Assembly: GCF_019091085.1 (NCBI RefSeq)
Contig: NZ_JAGXJY010000001.1
Location: forward strand, 496,001-560,000
DNA length: 64,000 bases
DNA from: Mesorhizobium sp. GbtcB19
Lineage (GTDB): Bacteria; Pseudomonadota; Alphaproteobacteria; Rhizobiales; Rhizobiaceae
Direction: 5' to 3'
Translations under genes and position numbers: made by a program
Notes under the pieces: model-generated
Seen by the model: the letters and a program-made list of their open reading frames with translations, nothing else
Database searches by the model: none
Told to the model about the DNA's origin: nothing
Shown here: in pieces, positions 17,008 through 26,879 of the stretch
Layout of the letters: each line of letters starts with the position of its first letter
How positions within the stretch are numbered: the stretch's first letter is position 1

Positions 17008-17715
17008 GTGTCGGCTCCCCTGCTCATCACGTTCGACCAGGTCTGGAAGAGCTATGGCGAGGGCGAGGCCCGCGTGCGCGCGCTGGCCGGCGTCGATCTC
17101 GCCATCCGTCGCGGTGAATTCGTAGCCATCATGGGCCCTTCGGGCTCGGGCAAATCGACGGCGATGAACATCATCGGCTGCCTCGACACGCCGACCGCCG
17201 GAACCTACGCCTTCATGGGTGTCGATGCCGGCCGGCTCGACCGCAACCGCCGCGCTTTGCTGCGTAACCTCTATGTCGGCTTCGTCTTCCAGGGTTACAA
17301 TTTGCTGCCGCGCACCACGGCGGCGGAAAATGTCGAGCTGCCGCTGATCTATCGCGGCGTCGCCGCGCGCGAGCGCCGCGATCTCGCCATGCAGGCGCTG
17401 GCCGAGGTCGGGCTTGTCGGGCGCGAGCATCACACCCCGGCTGAGCTTTCGGGCGGCCAGCAGCAGCGTGTGGCGATCGCCCGCGCCATCGTCACCCGGC
17501 CGACGCTGCTCGTCGCCGACGAGCCGACCGGCAATCTCGACACCGCGCGCACGCATGAGATCATGGACTTGCTGACCAGGTTAAACGCCCAGCTCGGCCT
17601 CTCCATCGTCATGGTCACGCATGAGGCCGACGTCGCGGGCTATGCCGGCCGCACCATCCGCTTCCTCGACGGCCATGTCGCTTCCGATACCTTGAAGGCG
17701 GAGGCGGCGGCATGA
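17008..17715 (+). CDS. MacB/LolD-type ABC transporter ATP-binding protein
   Basis: 235-residue nucleotide-binding subunit starting with GTG 4 bp after the adaptor gene. Walker [10 protein letters not shown] (about residues 45-53), Q-loop [10 protein letters not shown], signature [14 protein letters not shown], and Walker [13 protein letters not shown] are intact. Its closest family is the MacB/LolD/FtsE group that pairs with permeases having a large periplasmic domain. Unlike enteric MacB, ATPase and permease are separate polypeptides. The TGA overlaps the permease ATG. Confidence 0.95.
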   Translation: MSAPLLITFDQVWKSYGEGEARVRALAGVDLAIRRGEFVAIMGPSGSGKSTAMNIIGCLDTPTAGTYAFMGVDAGRLDRNRRALLRNLYVGFVFQGYNLLPRTTAAENVELPLIYRGVAARERRDLAMQALAEVGLVGREHHTPAELSGGQQQRVAIARAIVTRPTLLVADEPTGNLDTARTHEIMDLLTRLNAQLGLSIVMVTHEADVAGYAGRTIRFLDGHVASDTLKAEAAA

Positions 17716-18929
17716 TCTGGGAAACCGTTCGTCTCTCGCTGCGCTCGATCCGCCGCAACATATTGCGCTCTTTCCTGACGCTGCTTGGCATCGTCATCGG
17801 CGTCGCGGCCGTCATCGCCATGCTCACCATCGGCTCGGGCACGACGGAAAAGGTCAGGGCCGATATTTCGAAGCTCGGCAGCAACCTGCTCGTCGTCCGC
17901 GCCGGCCGCCCGGCAGGTCCGGGAGGACCGGGAGGTCTCGACCAGGCGGTGCGGCCGCTGGCCGAAAAGGATGTCACCGCGCTCGTTGCGCATCTCAGCG
18001 GCGCGCGCGCGATTTCGCCTGCCTCGCAAAAACAGGTGCGTGTGATCTTCGGCACCGAAAGCCTGACCTCGGGCGTGACGGGAACCGACAGCGCCTATCT
18101 CGACGCCCGCGACTGGAAACTGGTTTCCGGGCGGCCGTTCAGCGATTCCGAAACGCGCGCCGGCACCGGTGTCTGCCTGATCGGCGAAACCGTGCGCCAG
18201 CAATTCTTCGGCGCCGGCGATCCGGAGGGCGAGATCATCCGCGTCAACCGCACCTCCTGCAAGATCATCGGCCTGCTCGAGCCAAAGGGCTATACCGGCT
18301 TCGGCCAGGACCAGGACAATGTCGTGCTGATGCCCTTGCACGCCTATCAGCGGCGCATCGCCGGCAACCGCGACATCGACAGCATCTACATCGCCGCCGA
18401 CGACCGCACGCCGACCAGCGAGCTGCAGCCGCGCGTCGAGGACATCTTGCGCGACACGCGCCGCATCACCCCGGACCGCGATGCCGATTTCGCCATCCGC
18501 GACATGACCCAGATCGCCGATGCGATGACGAGCGCCACCACCACCATGACCGGCATGCTGGGCGCCGTCGCCGGCGTCAGCCTTTTGGTCGGCGGCATCG
18601 GCATCATGAACATCATGTTGGTCTCGGTCACCGAGCGCACGCGCGAGATCGGCATCAGGCTGGCGATCGGCGCGCATGAAAAACACATCCTCATCCAGTT
18701 CCTGGTCGAGGCGACCGTGTTGTCGCTGCTTGGCGGTATCATCGGCATCCTGATCGGGCTTTCGCTGGCCGGCCTCACGTCGATGGCGCTGACGATACCT
18801 TTCGCGCCAAGCCCGGCCGTCGTGCTGCTCGCCGTCGGCTTCTCGGCGCTGATCGGCATGGTGTTCGGCTTCTTCCCGGCATTGCGCGGTGCGCGCCTCG
18901 ATCCGATCGACGCGTTAAGGCACGAGTAG
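17712..18929 (+). CDS. MacB-type ABC transporter permease
   Basis: 405 residues with the MacB fold: one N-terminal membrane helix (about 20-42, LTLLGIVIGVAAVIAMLTIG), a large periplasmic domain (about 50-280) and three C-terminal helices (about 283-400) ending DPIDALRHE, the usual ending of the family. It works with the preceding ATPase and adaptor as a mechanotransmission-type exporter or lipid/peptide extruder. Start overlaps the ATPase stop. Confidence 0.93.
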   Translation: MIWETVRLSLRSIRRNILRSFLTLLGIVIGVAAVIAMLTIGSGTTEKVRADISKLGSNLLVVRAGRPAGPGGPGGLDQAVRPLAEKDVTALVAHLSGARAISPASQKQVRVIFGTESLTSGVTGTDSAYLDARDWKLVSGRPFSDSETRAGTGVCLIGETVRQQFFGAGDPEGEIIRVNRTSCKIIGLLEPKGYTGFGQDQDNVVLMPLHAYQRRIAGNRDIDSIYIAADDRTPTSELQPRVEDILRDTRRITPDRDADFAIRDMTQIADAMTSATTTMTGMLGAVAGVSLLVGGIGIMNIMLVSVTERTREIGIRLAIGAHEKHILIQFLVEATVLSLLGGIIGILIGLSLAGLTSMALTIPFAPSPAVVLLAVGFSALIGMVFGFFPALRGARLDPIDALRHE

Positions 18930-19003
18930 GGCGGCGCGTTCGCTCTGTCGCCGCAAACCCTGCGATGATACAGCGGTCTCCTTGGACTTCGAAGGAGGGG
19001 CGA

Positions 19004-19246
19004 ATGAGCAAGAAAGCGCGGGTCATCCTGACGGCGGTGATCATCGAAGCAACGCTGGCCGGCATCTGGTGGTATCTTGCGCGCTACGGCCTGAGCAATC
19101 CGGACCGCGTCGCCCCTAACTTCCAGGAAGTGGTCGGCCAGACCATGGGAATGGCGATGGGCGGAGTTCTCGGCCTCTGCGTCATCCTGTTCTTCGTCGC
19201 GGCGCGTAACGACCGCAAGGCATTGCCGCAAAAGGGGCGGCCCTGA
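19004..19246 (+). CDS. Small two-helix membrane protein
   Basis: 80 residues with two predicted membrane helices (about 5-23 and 45-66) and a short basic C-terminus. The start at 19004 (MSKKARVIL) is favoured over an in-frame ATG at 18965 because ggagggg lies 4-10 bases ahead of it. It follows the exporter permease by 75 bp on the same strand and could be cotranscribed. No recognised domain; possibly DUF-type rhizobial membrane protein. Confidence 0.65.
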   Translation: MSKKARVILTAVIIEATLAGIWWYLARYGLSNPDRVAPNFQEVVGQTMGMAMGGVLGLCVILFFVAARNDRKALPQKGRP

Positions 19247-19279
19247 TCGCCGCGAAAGATCGGAGCCGGCGACTGGCTG

Positions 19280-19756
19280 TCAAAACGGCAGCCGCGCGTT
19301 CTCCTTGACCTCCTTCATGACGAAGAAAGTCCTGGTTTGCCGCACACCCGGCAGCGCGATCAGCTTCTGGCCGTGCAGCTTGTTGAAATCGGCCATGTCG
19401 CGCACGCGTATCTTCAACAGATAGTCGAAGTCGCCGGCCACGAGATTGCAATCCAGAACCTCCTTGAGCTTGAGGGCGGCCTCCTCGAAAGCGGCGAAGC
19501 TTTCGGGTGTCGAGCGGTCGAGCACGACGCCGACCATGACCAGCGCGCCGAGCCCGACCGAAGCGGGCGCGATCTCCGCCCTGACCCCGGTGATATGGCC
19601 CTCCTCGAACAGGCGTTGCGTGCGCCGATGGCACGTGGCGGCGCTGACATTCACGCGGGCCGCCAGCTCGGCATTGGTCAGCCGCCCCTCGGCCTGAAGC
19701 GCCCGCAGGATCTTGATGTCGATGCGGTCGAAAGTCTGTTCGGAAGATTCTTCCAT
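19280..19756 (-). CDS. acdR: Lrp/AsnC-family regulator, likely AcdR
   Basis: 158 residues starting [17 protein letters not shown]. The N-terminal winged-helix domain contains [33 protein letters not shown], and the C-terminal RAM/ACT domain spans about 75-150. It is divergent from the ACC deaminase gene, the arrangement known for acdR-acdS in plant-associated bacteria, where AcdR, an Lrp homologue, activates acdS in response to ACC. The assignment as AcdR rests on family plus neighbourhood. Upstream in-frame codons overlap the intergenic control region and are not counted. Confidence 0.88.
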   Translation of the reverse strand: MEESSEQTFDRIDIKILRALQAEGRLTNAELAARVNVSAATCHRRTQRLFEEGHITGVRAEIAPASVGLGALVMVGVVLDRSTPESFAAFEEAALKLKEVLDCNLVAGDFDYLLKIRVRDMADFNKLHGQKLIALPGVRQTRTFFVMKEVKENARLPF

Positions 19757-19901
19757 TTTTCCAGCCCTCAATGGACGATTGGACAAAATATATCGCATTC
19801 CTTTGCAAGGATGCAAAAAAGCTGAGAGCCCTTCGAGAGCACCTTTCGCCGCAATTGGACTATTCTCCTCGTATCGAAACGAACCCGGCGGAGGCAGATC
19901 G
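19757..19901. promoter_or_regulatory. acdR-acdS divergent control region
   Basis: 145 bp between two divergent genes. It holds an imperfect dyad gcattcctt-tg-caaggatgc (19795-19814), next to an AT-rich tract (aaaatatat, 19784-19792) and an A-run (19815-19820). This is a candidate AcdR/Lrp binding site, placed where it could control both genes. acdS has a good ribosome-binding site (cggagg, 19889-19894). Confidence 0.55.
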
Positions 19902-20975
19902 ATGTCACTTCTCGACAAATTTGAACGGTATCCACTGACCTTCGGCCCGACGCCGATCGAGCATCTGCCGCGCCTCAGCGCGGCGCTCGGCGGAAAAGTG
20001 CAGGTCTACGCCAAGCGCGACGATTGCAACTCCGGGCTGGCCATGGGCGGCAACAAATTGCGCAAGCTCGAATATATCGTGCCCGATGCGATTGCGTCGG
20101 GCGCCGACACGCTGGTGTCGATCGGCGGCGTGCAGTCGAACCACACGCGCATGGTCGCCGCGACGGCCGCCAAGATCGGCATGAAATGCGTGGTGATCCA
20201 GGAAAAATGGGTGCCGCACTACGATGCGGTCTATGACCGCGTCGGCAACATCCTGCTGACGCGCCTGATGGGCGCGGACAGCCGGCTCGTCGACGACGGT
20301 TTCGACATCGGCATCCGCAAGAGCTGGCAGGACGCGATCCAGTCGGTGAAGGACGCGGGCGGCAAGCCCTACCCTATCCCCGCTGGCGCCTCGGTGCACA
20401 AGTTCGGCGGTCTCGGCTATGTCGGCTTCGCCGAGGAGGTCGCCAGGCAGGAGAGCGAACTCGGCTTTGCCTTCGACTACGTCATCGTCTGCGTCGTGAC
20501 CGGCTCGACCCAGGCCGGCATGATCGTCGGCTTCGCCGCGCAAAACCGCGCCGACCGGGTGATCGGCATCGACGCCTCCGGCACGCTCGACCAGACGCGC
20601 GCGCAAGTCCGCCGCATCGTCGACGACACCGCCGCTCTCGTCGGGCTGGGCCGCGCCATGCGGGAGGACGAAATCGTCATCAATCCCGACTATGCCTATC
20701 CCGCCTACGGCGTTCCGTCCGAAGAAACGAACGAAGCGATCCGGCTGGCGGCCCGCACCGAGGCCATGATCACCGATCCGGTCTACGAGGGAAAATCGAT
20801 GCAGGGGCTGATCGACCTGACCAGGAAAGGCTTCTTTCCCGAAGGCTCGAGAATTCTCTATGCGCATCTCGGCGGCGCGCCGGCCATCAACGGCTACAGC
20901 TATTATTACAAGGATGACGGCGGCCCCCGCAAAAGCGCGCCGCATGACGACGCGCTGCCACCGCTCTTTCCATAG
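19902..20975 (+). CDS. acdS: 1-aminocyclopropane-1-carboxylate (ACC) deaminase
   Basis: PLP enzyme opening the ring of ACC, the plant ethylene precursor, to 2-oxobutanoate and ammonia; it acts in the cytoplasm and lowers host ethylene. 357 residues. The PLP lysine is K52 in [10 protein letters not shown], and Y295-E296 and L323 match, with a one-residue shift, the substrate-determining residues of the Pseudomonas enzyme. These residues separate true ACC deaminases from D-cysteine desulfhydrases. The divergent Lrp-type regulator supports the call. In many mesorhizobia acdS sits on the symbiosis island under NifA control; here the context is a housekeeping-like region with an AcdR-type regulator. 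Confidence 0.95.
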   Translation: MSLLDKFERYPLTFGPTPIEHLPRLSAALGGKVQVYAKRDDCNSGLAMGGNKLRKLEYIVPDAIASGADTLVSIGGVQSNHTRMVAATAAKIGMKCVVIQEKWVPHYDAVYDRVGNILLTRLMGADSRLVDDGFDIGIRKSWQDAIQSVKDAGGKPYPIPAGASVHKFGGLGYVGFAEEVARQESELGFAFDYVIVCVVTGSTQAGMIVGFAAQNRADRVIGIDASGTLDQTRAQVRRIVDDTAALVGLGRAMREDEIVINPDYAYPAYGVPSEETNEAIRLAARTEAMITDPVYEGKSMQGLIDLTRKGFFPEGSRILYAHLGGAPAINGYSYYYKDDGGPRKSAPHDDALPPLFP

Positions 20976-21004
20976 AGCGCACGCGCCGGCACGGATGCCG
21001 CAGG

Positions 21005-21730
21005 TCAGGAAACCTTGTCGCTGTCCGCGAAATGCCACTCGATCAGCGGCTTCATATGCGCCATCAGGCCGTCGGGCAGATCGGCGGCATTGCGGATGAT
21101 GACCGGTCCCTCGATCTCCGGCTCCGCCTCGGTGGCGACGAAGGCGCCGATGCGCCGCGCCAGTTCGTCGGCCCGCTCGGCAACGCGGTAGCGGCGAAAG
21201 ATCACCGTGCCGCTCGCCGTCGACAGCGCGTGATAGCGCTGTCCACGTTCCGCCTTCGACAGGTCGAGCCCGGTCTCCTCGCCGACCTCGCGGATCATGT
21301 TGAAGTCGGCATCGACCAGACCGTCGCGGAAGTCGACCGGCTCGAAGGAGCCGGCGGCGAAATAGACGCGGCCGGCATTGACCGTGTGCGACCCCATGCG
21401 GATCGCCACCAGCGCATTGTCCCCGGCGACCAGCATGGCATGCGCATAGGCGTGCTCGGCGCCGGAATTCTCGCGCCGCTTACGCCACAACATGAAGGTC
21501 GAATAATTGACCGCATGGCAGCGGCCGACGAGGCGGCTGTCCCGGTAGGCAAGTTCGGAAAGCAGCACCACGGTGCCGTCGAACAATGCCGGATTGGCTG
21601 CGATCTCCTGTCGCCAGTTCTCGGCGATCGCCTCCGCGTTGCTGACAGCGAAGGGGTGCGGGCCGGGATCCAGGCGGACGTCGATCGCGTCGACCGGCAG
21701 GATGACGTTGCGGGGGAGATCGAAACTCAA
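21005..21730 (-). CDS. Nudix hydrolase domain protein
   Basis: 241 residues. The central Nudix box is recognisable around REVGEETGL, with the upstream glycine in AAGSFEP (residues about 120-155). It probably hydrolyses a nucleoside diphosphate derivative; substrate unknown. The best start is TTG at 21730, only 4 bp after the stop of the EEP-family gene, so the two are likely cotranscribed and the Nudix protein is translated after it. C-terminal part is of uncharacterised type. Confidence 0.82.
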   Translation of the reverse strand: MSFDLPRNVILPVDAIDVRLDPGPHPFAVSNAEAIAENWRQEIAANPALFDGTVVLLSELAYRDSRLVGRCHAVNYSTFMLWRKRRENSGAEHAYAHAMLVAGDNALVAIRMGSHTVNAGRVYFAAGSFEPVDFRDGLVDADFNMIREVGEETGLDLSKAERGQRYHALSTASGTVIFRRYRVAERADELARRIGAFVATEAEPEIEGPVIIRNAADLPDGLMAHMKPLIEWHFADSDKVS

Positions 21731-21734
21731 AGGG

Positions 21735-22847
21735 TCACGCCATGTTCAGGGTGATCGCCACCGGACAGTGATCGGAGGCCTTTGGCCTGTCCCAGCCGGC
21801 GCGCGGGAAACGTTCGACCTCCTGTCCGGGCGGAAAGATGGTGCGCCAGGGCTGGCCGTTGCGAATGATGTCGGGCACGGCGGTGGCGTTCTTCGCCGCC
21901 AGTGCCTTCGACAGGAGGATATAGTCGAGCTGGCACAGATGCCGCTCCTCTGGGCCGCGCGTGTGGTAAAAACTCCAGCGGTCCATCTCCGGCCGCCGCT
22001 CGACGACGTTTTCGCAAAAGCCACCGGCAGTCAGCGTGTTGATTGACGACTGGACTTCGTCAACGACTTCAAACCGATAGCCGTCGAAGGCGTCGCCATC
22101 GATCTTCACGCGCTGCCGGTAGTCGTTCATGTCGCCGCAGATCGCCCAGCGCTTGTCGGCGGCATGCTCCTTGCCGAAGCGATCCTCGACGATGCGGCGC
22201 ACCGCCTGCGCCTCGGCGATGCGCAGCGGCATCGTCGCCTCGCGGCCGTCCAGCCCGTTGCGCGGCGGGCCCATCGATTTGAAATGCACCAGATAAAGCG
22301 TCAGCGGCGCGCCGCCGACCCTCACGTCGACCTCCAGGCAGTCGCGGCGAAAAATACGATCGGTGGCGAGATGCCCGAGCGCGGCGAGCTCCGGCGTAAA
22401 CAGACCGAGCTGTTCGAAGGTGACATAGGCATGGCTGGTCATGCGCACGAATTCGATCGGCTGGCCTTGCGCGGTCTCGTTGCGCATCATCACGGCGACA
22501 TCGATGCCGCGCGTGTCGTTGCCGGCGGTCGTGTATTTCTGGCGGTACCCCTGCCCGACCATCTTGAACAGGTAGCCATATTCGAAGGCCTTCAGCGCCT
22601 CGATATTGTCGACCTCCTGCATGCACATGATATCCGCGCGGGTGGCCGCGATCGCCAGTGCCGTCAACTGGCGGGTGTCGTCGGACTGGGCGATCGTGCG
22701 GGCCTGTTCGAGGATCCGGTATTCGGCCTCGCTCTGGATGTCGAACAACGCCAGCGTGCGGTCTTCATTGAGCTGGTTGCGATAGCCCGAGAAATCGAAC
22801 CTGTTCATCAGGTTCTCGACATTGAAGGTGGCGAGCCGCAGCGACAT
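21735..22847 (-). CDS. Endonuclease/exonuclease/phosphatase (EEP) family protein
   Basis: 370 residues starting MSLRLATFNVENLMNRFDF, a classical EEP start. Metal/catalytic residues of the family are visible: the N of FNVENL, the E of MCMQEVDN, ICGDMNDY (Asp/Asn), and SDHCPVAI with the catalytic histidine near the C-terminus. These proteins are metal-dependent phosphodiesterases acting on DNA, phospholipids or phosphoesters; no signal peptide is seen, so a cytoplasmic nuclease/phosphatase is likely. Start at ATG 22847; upstream open frame has no family similarity. Confidence 0.88.
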   Translation of the reverse strand: MSLRLATFNVENLMNRFDFSGYRNQLNEDRTLALFDIQSEAEYRILEQARTIAQSDDTRQLTALAIAATRADIMCMQEVDNIEALKAFEYGYLFKMVGQGYRQKYTTAGNDTRGIDVAVMMRNETAQGQPIEFVRMTSHAYVTFEQLGLFTPELAALGHLATDRIFRRDCLEVDVRVGGAPLTLYLVHFKSMGPPRNGLDGREATMPLRIAEAQAVRRIVEDRFGKEHAADKRWAICGDMNDYRQRVKIDGDAFDGYRFEVVDEVQSSINTLTAGGFCENVVERRPEMDRWSFYHTRGPEERHLCQLDYILLSKALAAKNATAVPDIIRNGQPWRTIFPPGQEVERFPRAGWDRPKASDHCPVAITLNMA

Positions 22848-23013
22848 GGCCGTGACCTTTGCCTGCAAGCGAGGGCGAAGACAAGAGCCAGCCTCGATGC
22901 TCGTTATGGTTGATGGAACCTTTCCGTTCATCCCCCGTTCAGACGGAAAGTTCCAACAATAGGCCATTTCCCGGGTGCTCTGGGCGTGGGGCCTTTACTC
23001 CTTGGAGAGTGAA

Positions 23014-23601
23014 ATGAAACCGCTCTTTTCTTCCTTCAGATCCGGGCTTTTGGCCCTGGGGCTGGTTGCCGGCGTGACCGCGCCCTCGGTCGCCGGCCCG
23101 ATCCTGCAACCCGATCTCGGCATCGCCGCGAACACCGCCGCGCCGACGATCATTCCGGTGCGCGACAGCTGGGCCGGCGGCGACGGCGGAATGCAGAACT
23201 GGCGCTGGCGGCACGGCGGCGATTTCAGATGGCGCGACGGCAACCGGCGGCACTTCTCCCGCAATTGGGACGACAATTGGGACAGAGGCAGGTGGGACGG
23301 CGGCGGCGACTGGCGCTGGCGGCATCATCATCGCCGGCACTTCCGTGACAGCGATGCCGCGATCCTGGGGTTGGGCCTCGGCCTCGGCTTAGGCAGCCTC
23401 GCCTATGGTAACAATTACGATCCCTACTACTACGATCCCTATCCGCGCTACGTTCAGCCGCGGCGCATCTACCGGACCGAACGGCTGTCCAGCGCGCATG
23501 TCCGGTGGTGCTACGATCGCTACCGGTCGTATCGCGCCTGGGACAATACTTTCCAGCCCAACTACGGCCCACGCAGGCAATGCTGGTCGCCCTACGACTG
23601 A
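23014..23601 (+). CDS. BA14K-like exported protein
   Basis: 195 residues with a signal peptide ([18 protein letters not shown]), a Trp/Arg/His/Gly-rich repetitive middle (repeats of [15 protein letters not shown] type), a glycine-leucine hydrophobic stretch (about 113-125) and the C-terminal BA14K motif [20 protein letters not shown] followed by CWSPY. The family is named after an immunoreactive 14-kDa Brucella protein, is common in Rhizobiales, and has lectin-like activity reported in Brucella. Start at ATG 23014, 4 bases after ggagag. A terminator follows. Confidence 0.9.
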   Translation: MKPLFSSFRSGLLALGLVAGVTAPSVAGPILQPDLGIAANTAAPTIIPVRDSWAGGDGGMQNWRWRHGGDFRWRDGNRRHFSRNWDDNWDRGRWDGGGDWRWRHHHRRHFRDSDAAILGLGLGLGLGSLAYGNNYDPYYYDPYPRYVQPRRIYRTERLSSAHVRWCYDRYRSYRAWDNTFQPNYGPRRQCWSPYD

Positions 23602-23628
23602 GTTGCCTGATCTGCCAACGAAGATAAG

Positions 23629-23664
23629 AAACGGCGCCCTTCGCGGCGCCGTTTCTATTTTTGT
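23629..23664 (+). terminator. Rho-independent terminator after the BA14K gene
   Basis: Perfect 10-bp GC-rich stem (aaacggcgcc / ggcgccgttt) with a short loop, followed by tctatttttg. Placed 28 bp after the BA14K stop. Confidence 0.88.
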
Positions 23665-23776
23665 CAAAGCCCTTGGCCGCGATTGGCGATAGCCCTAAAT
23701 TTGTCTGCGGCTATTCGTTATGCTGATGTTCTCAGAATGGCGATTCGTGCGAACGGATCGCGAGGACGTGCCCGCC

Positions 23777-24061
23777 ATGGCCGAAAACGAACACAGAATC
23801 CAACATCGGCAGCGCGTGCTGAAAGGCGCGGCGATCCTGACCGGCATCAACAATTCCGAGGTGACGTGCACGGTGCGCAACATGCATTCGAACGGCGCGG
23901 AGTTGAAGGTGCCGATCGACGCGCGCGTGCCGGACGAATTCCTGCTCTATGTGCCGGTCGACGGCATCGGCTACAGGGCCGTGGTGCGCTGGCGCCGCGA
24001 GGATCGCATCGGCGTCCAGTTCACCGGCACCGAGCCCAAGCCGCACTGGCACTACGGCTGA
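23777..24061 (+). CDS. PilZ-domain protein
   Basis: 94 residues from ATG 23777 (an in-frame ATG at 23720 would add 19 residues). It has the PilZ signatures: an N-terminal arginine cluster HRIQHRQRVLKGA and the downstream NMHSNGAEL, equivalent to D/NxSxxG. Such proteins bind cyclic di-GMP in the cytoplasm; the single domain without an effector suggests an adaptor. A diguanylate cyclase lies far away at 58622-59413, with no operon link. Confidence 0.85.
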   Translation: MAENEHRIQHRQRVLKGAAILTGINNSEVTCTVRNMHSNGAELKVPIDARVPDEFLLYVPVDGIGYRAVVRWRREDRIGVQFTGTEPKPHWHYG

Positions 24062-24096
24062 GCTACAGCGGCACTGCCCGCAAATCTCAAAAAGAG

Positions 24097-24126
24097 AAAG
24101 CCGGCGGGATCGATCCCGCCGGCTTT
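24097..24126 (+). terminator. Perfect hairpin after the PilZ gene (probable terminator)
   Basis: A 13-bp arm (aaagccggcggga) and its exact complement are separated by four bases, 36 bp after the PilZ stop. The T-tract is only three bases, so termination strength is uncertain, but the position fits. Confidence 0.7.
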
Positions 24127-24155
24127 GATGTCGTGGCGACTGGAAGCCTGATGAC

Positions 24156-24272
24156 AATTCGCCCTGCCGAGTCAGCTGGTGCGGGTTTCGAGAACCGGAG
24201 CGGAGCGGACATTCAAGTCCGTGAGCACCGGAAGCGCAGAAACCTGCGGCAGATGGCCGGCAGGGTAGAATT
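24156..24272. repeat. 118-bp mosaic palindrome, copy A
   Basis: One of three copies of a conserved intergenic element (others at 45810-45931 and 58492-58610). The shared core is gagaaccggagcggagcg ... gtgagcaccggaagcgcag, around a hairpin cggac-attcaa-gtccg. Outer arms aattcgccctgcc / ggcagggtagaatt pair imperfectly, and the middle arm gcgggttt pairs with aaacctgc. It sits between the convergent PilZ and ilvC genes. Confidence 0.9.
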
Positions 24273-24285
24273 GGCGCAGGCTTCC

Positions 24286-24324
24286 TAGTTCTTGGCCTTG
24301 TCGACCAGCTTGTTCTTGGCGATC
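24286..24324. repeat. Duplicated copy of the ilvC 3' end
   Basis: 39 bp identical to 24384-24422, the last 12 codons plus stop of ilvC, at a distance of 98 bp. On the minus strand it would be read as [16 protein letters not shown]. It is downstream of the true ilvC stop and directly next to mosaic palindrome copy A. The intervening bases 24325-24383 show no similarity to the rest of ilvC. Confidence 0.95.
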
Positions 24325-24382
24325 ACCCGCGCGACCGCAGGGCAAAGCCCGAGGACGCGCAGGCAAAAAGACGTGGAGCGCC

Positions 24383-25480
<1,098 letters not shown>

Positions 25481-25491
25481 ATCTCTTTGAT

Positions 25492-25544
25492 TTAGAACCG
25501 GATTCAGATATCAGGTCCACTTGACCTGATATCATCCGGTTCTA
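25492..25544. repeat. Long hairpin at the end of the TetR gene
   Basis: Inverted repeat tagaaccggat..gatatcaggt / acctgatatc..atccggttcta around a six-base loop. It includes the TetR gene stop codon. It could end TetR transcription or belong to the neighbouring repeat; there is no clear U-tract. Confidence 0.8.
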
Positions 25545-26258
25545 AGGGCCTTTCGGCCGGTTGTTTGCTCCGAAAAGAGCGAGAAACTGTTGCGTCGCCC
25601 GGCGGGCGTCGCCGCCGATCGCCGCCTCAGTCAAGTCCACCCGGTCGCCGAGCAGCAGACGGATCTGCACGTCGCGGCCGACCAGGCCGAAAAAGGTGCG
25701 GAACGCCGTCTCGGCGTCCTCGAATTCGAGCAGCCCGGCCTGCCGGCCGGCTTCAAGCACCGGCTTCAAGCGCCTGGCAAGCGCGAAGCGACCATTCTGC
25801 AGCACAACGGCGCCGAGGTCATCCTTGCCGGAACCGGCATGGCCAACCGCGACGCGGTTGAGCGCGACAGACGTGTCGCTGGAGATCACCTTGAGCCAGT
25901 CGGACGCGAAGCGCTCGAGCGTCGCGGTGAGCGAGACGAGATCCAGTTTCTCGCGATCGACCGCCGCGACACGCACTTTCGACGCCTGCCACTGCACCGT
26001 AGCCGTCAGCAACCCGTCGCGGTCGCCGAACCATTTGTAGAGCGTTTCCTTGGAGCAGCTGGCGCGCCGCGCTACCGCGGTCATGGTGAGGTTGTCGCCC
26101 TCCTCGACCAGCAGGCGAAGCGCGGCATCCAGAACTGCCTGCTGGCGCTCCGTCAGGGTTTCGCTTGTGTCGATCTCGGCCGGCTGCAACACGACTGTTC
26201 CCAATTCCGGATACGCTTCAAGTGCGTACCGTACGTTACGGTTCGCCTTATGGCGCAT
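25542..26258 (-). CDS. TetR-family transcriptional regulator
   Basis: 238 residues if started at ATG 26258; a GTG at 26192 would give about 216 residues and place the palindrome at 26228-26242 outside the gene, which I consider more likely. N-terminal helix-turn-helix with TMTAVARRASCSKETLYKWFGDRDGLL, typical of TetR; the C-terminal ligand domain (about 90-230) is of the AcrR-C type. Target unknown: ilvC lies downstream on the same strand, beyond repeats, and the MarR gene upstream. Confidence 0.85.
   Translation of the reverse strand: MRHKANRNVRYALEAYPELGTVVLQPAEIDTSETLTERQQAVLDAALRLLVEEGDNLTMTAVARRASCSKETLYKWFGDRDGLLTATVQWQASKVRVAAVDREKLDLVSLTATLERFASDWLKVISSDTSVALNRVAVGHAGSGKDDLGAVVLQNGRFALARRLKPVLEAGRQAGLLEFEDAETAFRTFFGLVGRDVQIRLLLGDRVDLTEAAIGGDARRATQQFLALFGANNRPKGP
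26228..26242. promoter_or_regulatory. Candidate TetR operator
   Basis: Palindrome accgta-cgt-tacggt, close to the 5' end of the TetR gene and covering the first annotated codons if the longer start is used. TetR proteins usually bind such short dyads at their own promoter, so it would fit autoregulation. Confidence 0.5.
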
Positions 26259-26327
26259 TCCAGTTTCCGGCGCAAGGGGCGATATCGAAAATTCGAGCCT
26301 ACCAGCCCAGCTCCCAGGCCTTCGCCG

Positions 26328-26783
26328 TTAGTTCCCGGTTGGCGGATGCCGCAGCCGCGCGAGCAGCGTTGCCAGCGTCTTGAGTTCTTCGGCTGAAAGC
26401 CTGTCGCCCATCAGTTCGGCGATCGAAGCGCCATAGACGGCCCAGATGCGGCGGCGCATGTCCCGGCCGCCCGGCGTGATGCGCACCGTCTGTCCCCGGC
26501 CGTCATCCGAGACAGGCAGCTTTTCCACCAGGCCTTCCGCTTCGAGCCGGGCCAGCAGCCTCGAAACGCCGTACTGCGCCAGCAGAACACGATCGATCAG
26601 CTCGAACGGCCGCAGTCCACCCTCGCCCGCCTCCGCAAGCTCGTGCAGCACGTCATACCAGGCGAGCGGCGGCAGGCCGCCGGCCTTCAGGGCATCCTCG
26701 GTCTTTTCGACCAGCTGGCGCGAGACGCGCATGAGGCGCGCCCAGGCGGCGACGGCTTCGGGTGATGGCGATCTCTTCGTCAT
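26328..26783 (-). CDS. MarR-family transcriptional regulator
   Basis: 151 residues, winged helix typical of MarR: ELAEAGEGGLRPFELIDRVLLAQYGVSRLLARLEAEGLVEKLPVSDDGRGQTVRITPGG, with the wing DDGRG..V.IT. It is divergent from the Rieske/GST pair, and the 96-bp gap carries three copies of one palindrome, so it very probably represses both itself and those genes and is released by a small aromatic or oxidant ligand. Ligand not predictable. Confidence 0.92.
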   Translation of the reverse strand: MTKRSPSPEAVAAWARLMRVSRQLVEKTEDALKAGGLPPLAWYDVLHELAEAGEGGLRPFELIDRVLLAQYGVSRLLARLEAEGLVEKLPVSDDGRGQTVRITPGGRDMRRRIWAVYGASIAELMGDRLSAEELKTLATLLARLRHPPTGN

Positions 26784-26802
26784 CGGTAAAGCCTATAAGA
26801 TA

Positions 26803-26863
26803 GATGCAAATGCATCAAGCTTGACGATCGATGCAATTGCATCCATATAGATGCAAGTGCATC
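26803..26863. promoter_or_regulatory. Triple operator between the MarR and Rieske genes
   Basis: Three 14-bp palindromes GATGCA-NN-TGCATC at 26803-26816 (centre aa), 26830-26843 (at) and 26850-26863 (ag). Centre-to-centre distances are 27 and 20 bp. The first lies 20 bp before the MarR ATG; the last ends 16 bp before the Rieske ATG, against its ribosome-binding site (ggaga). Confidence 0.85.
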
Positions 26864-26879
26864 GATATGGAGAAATCCC

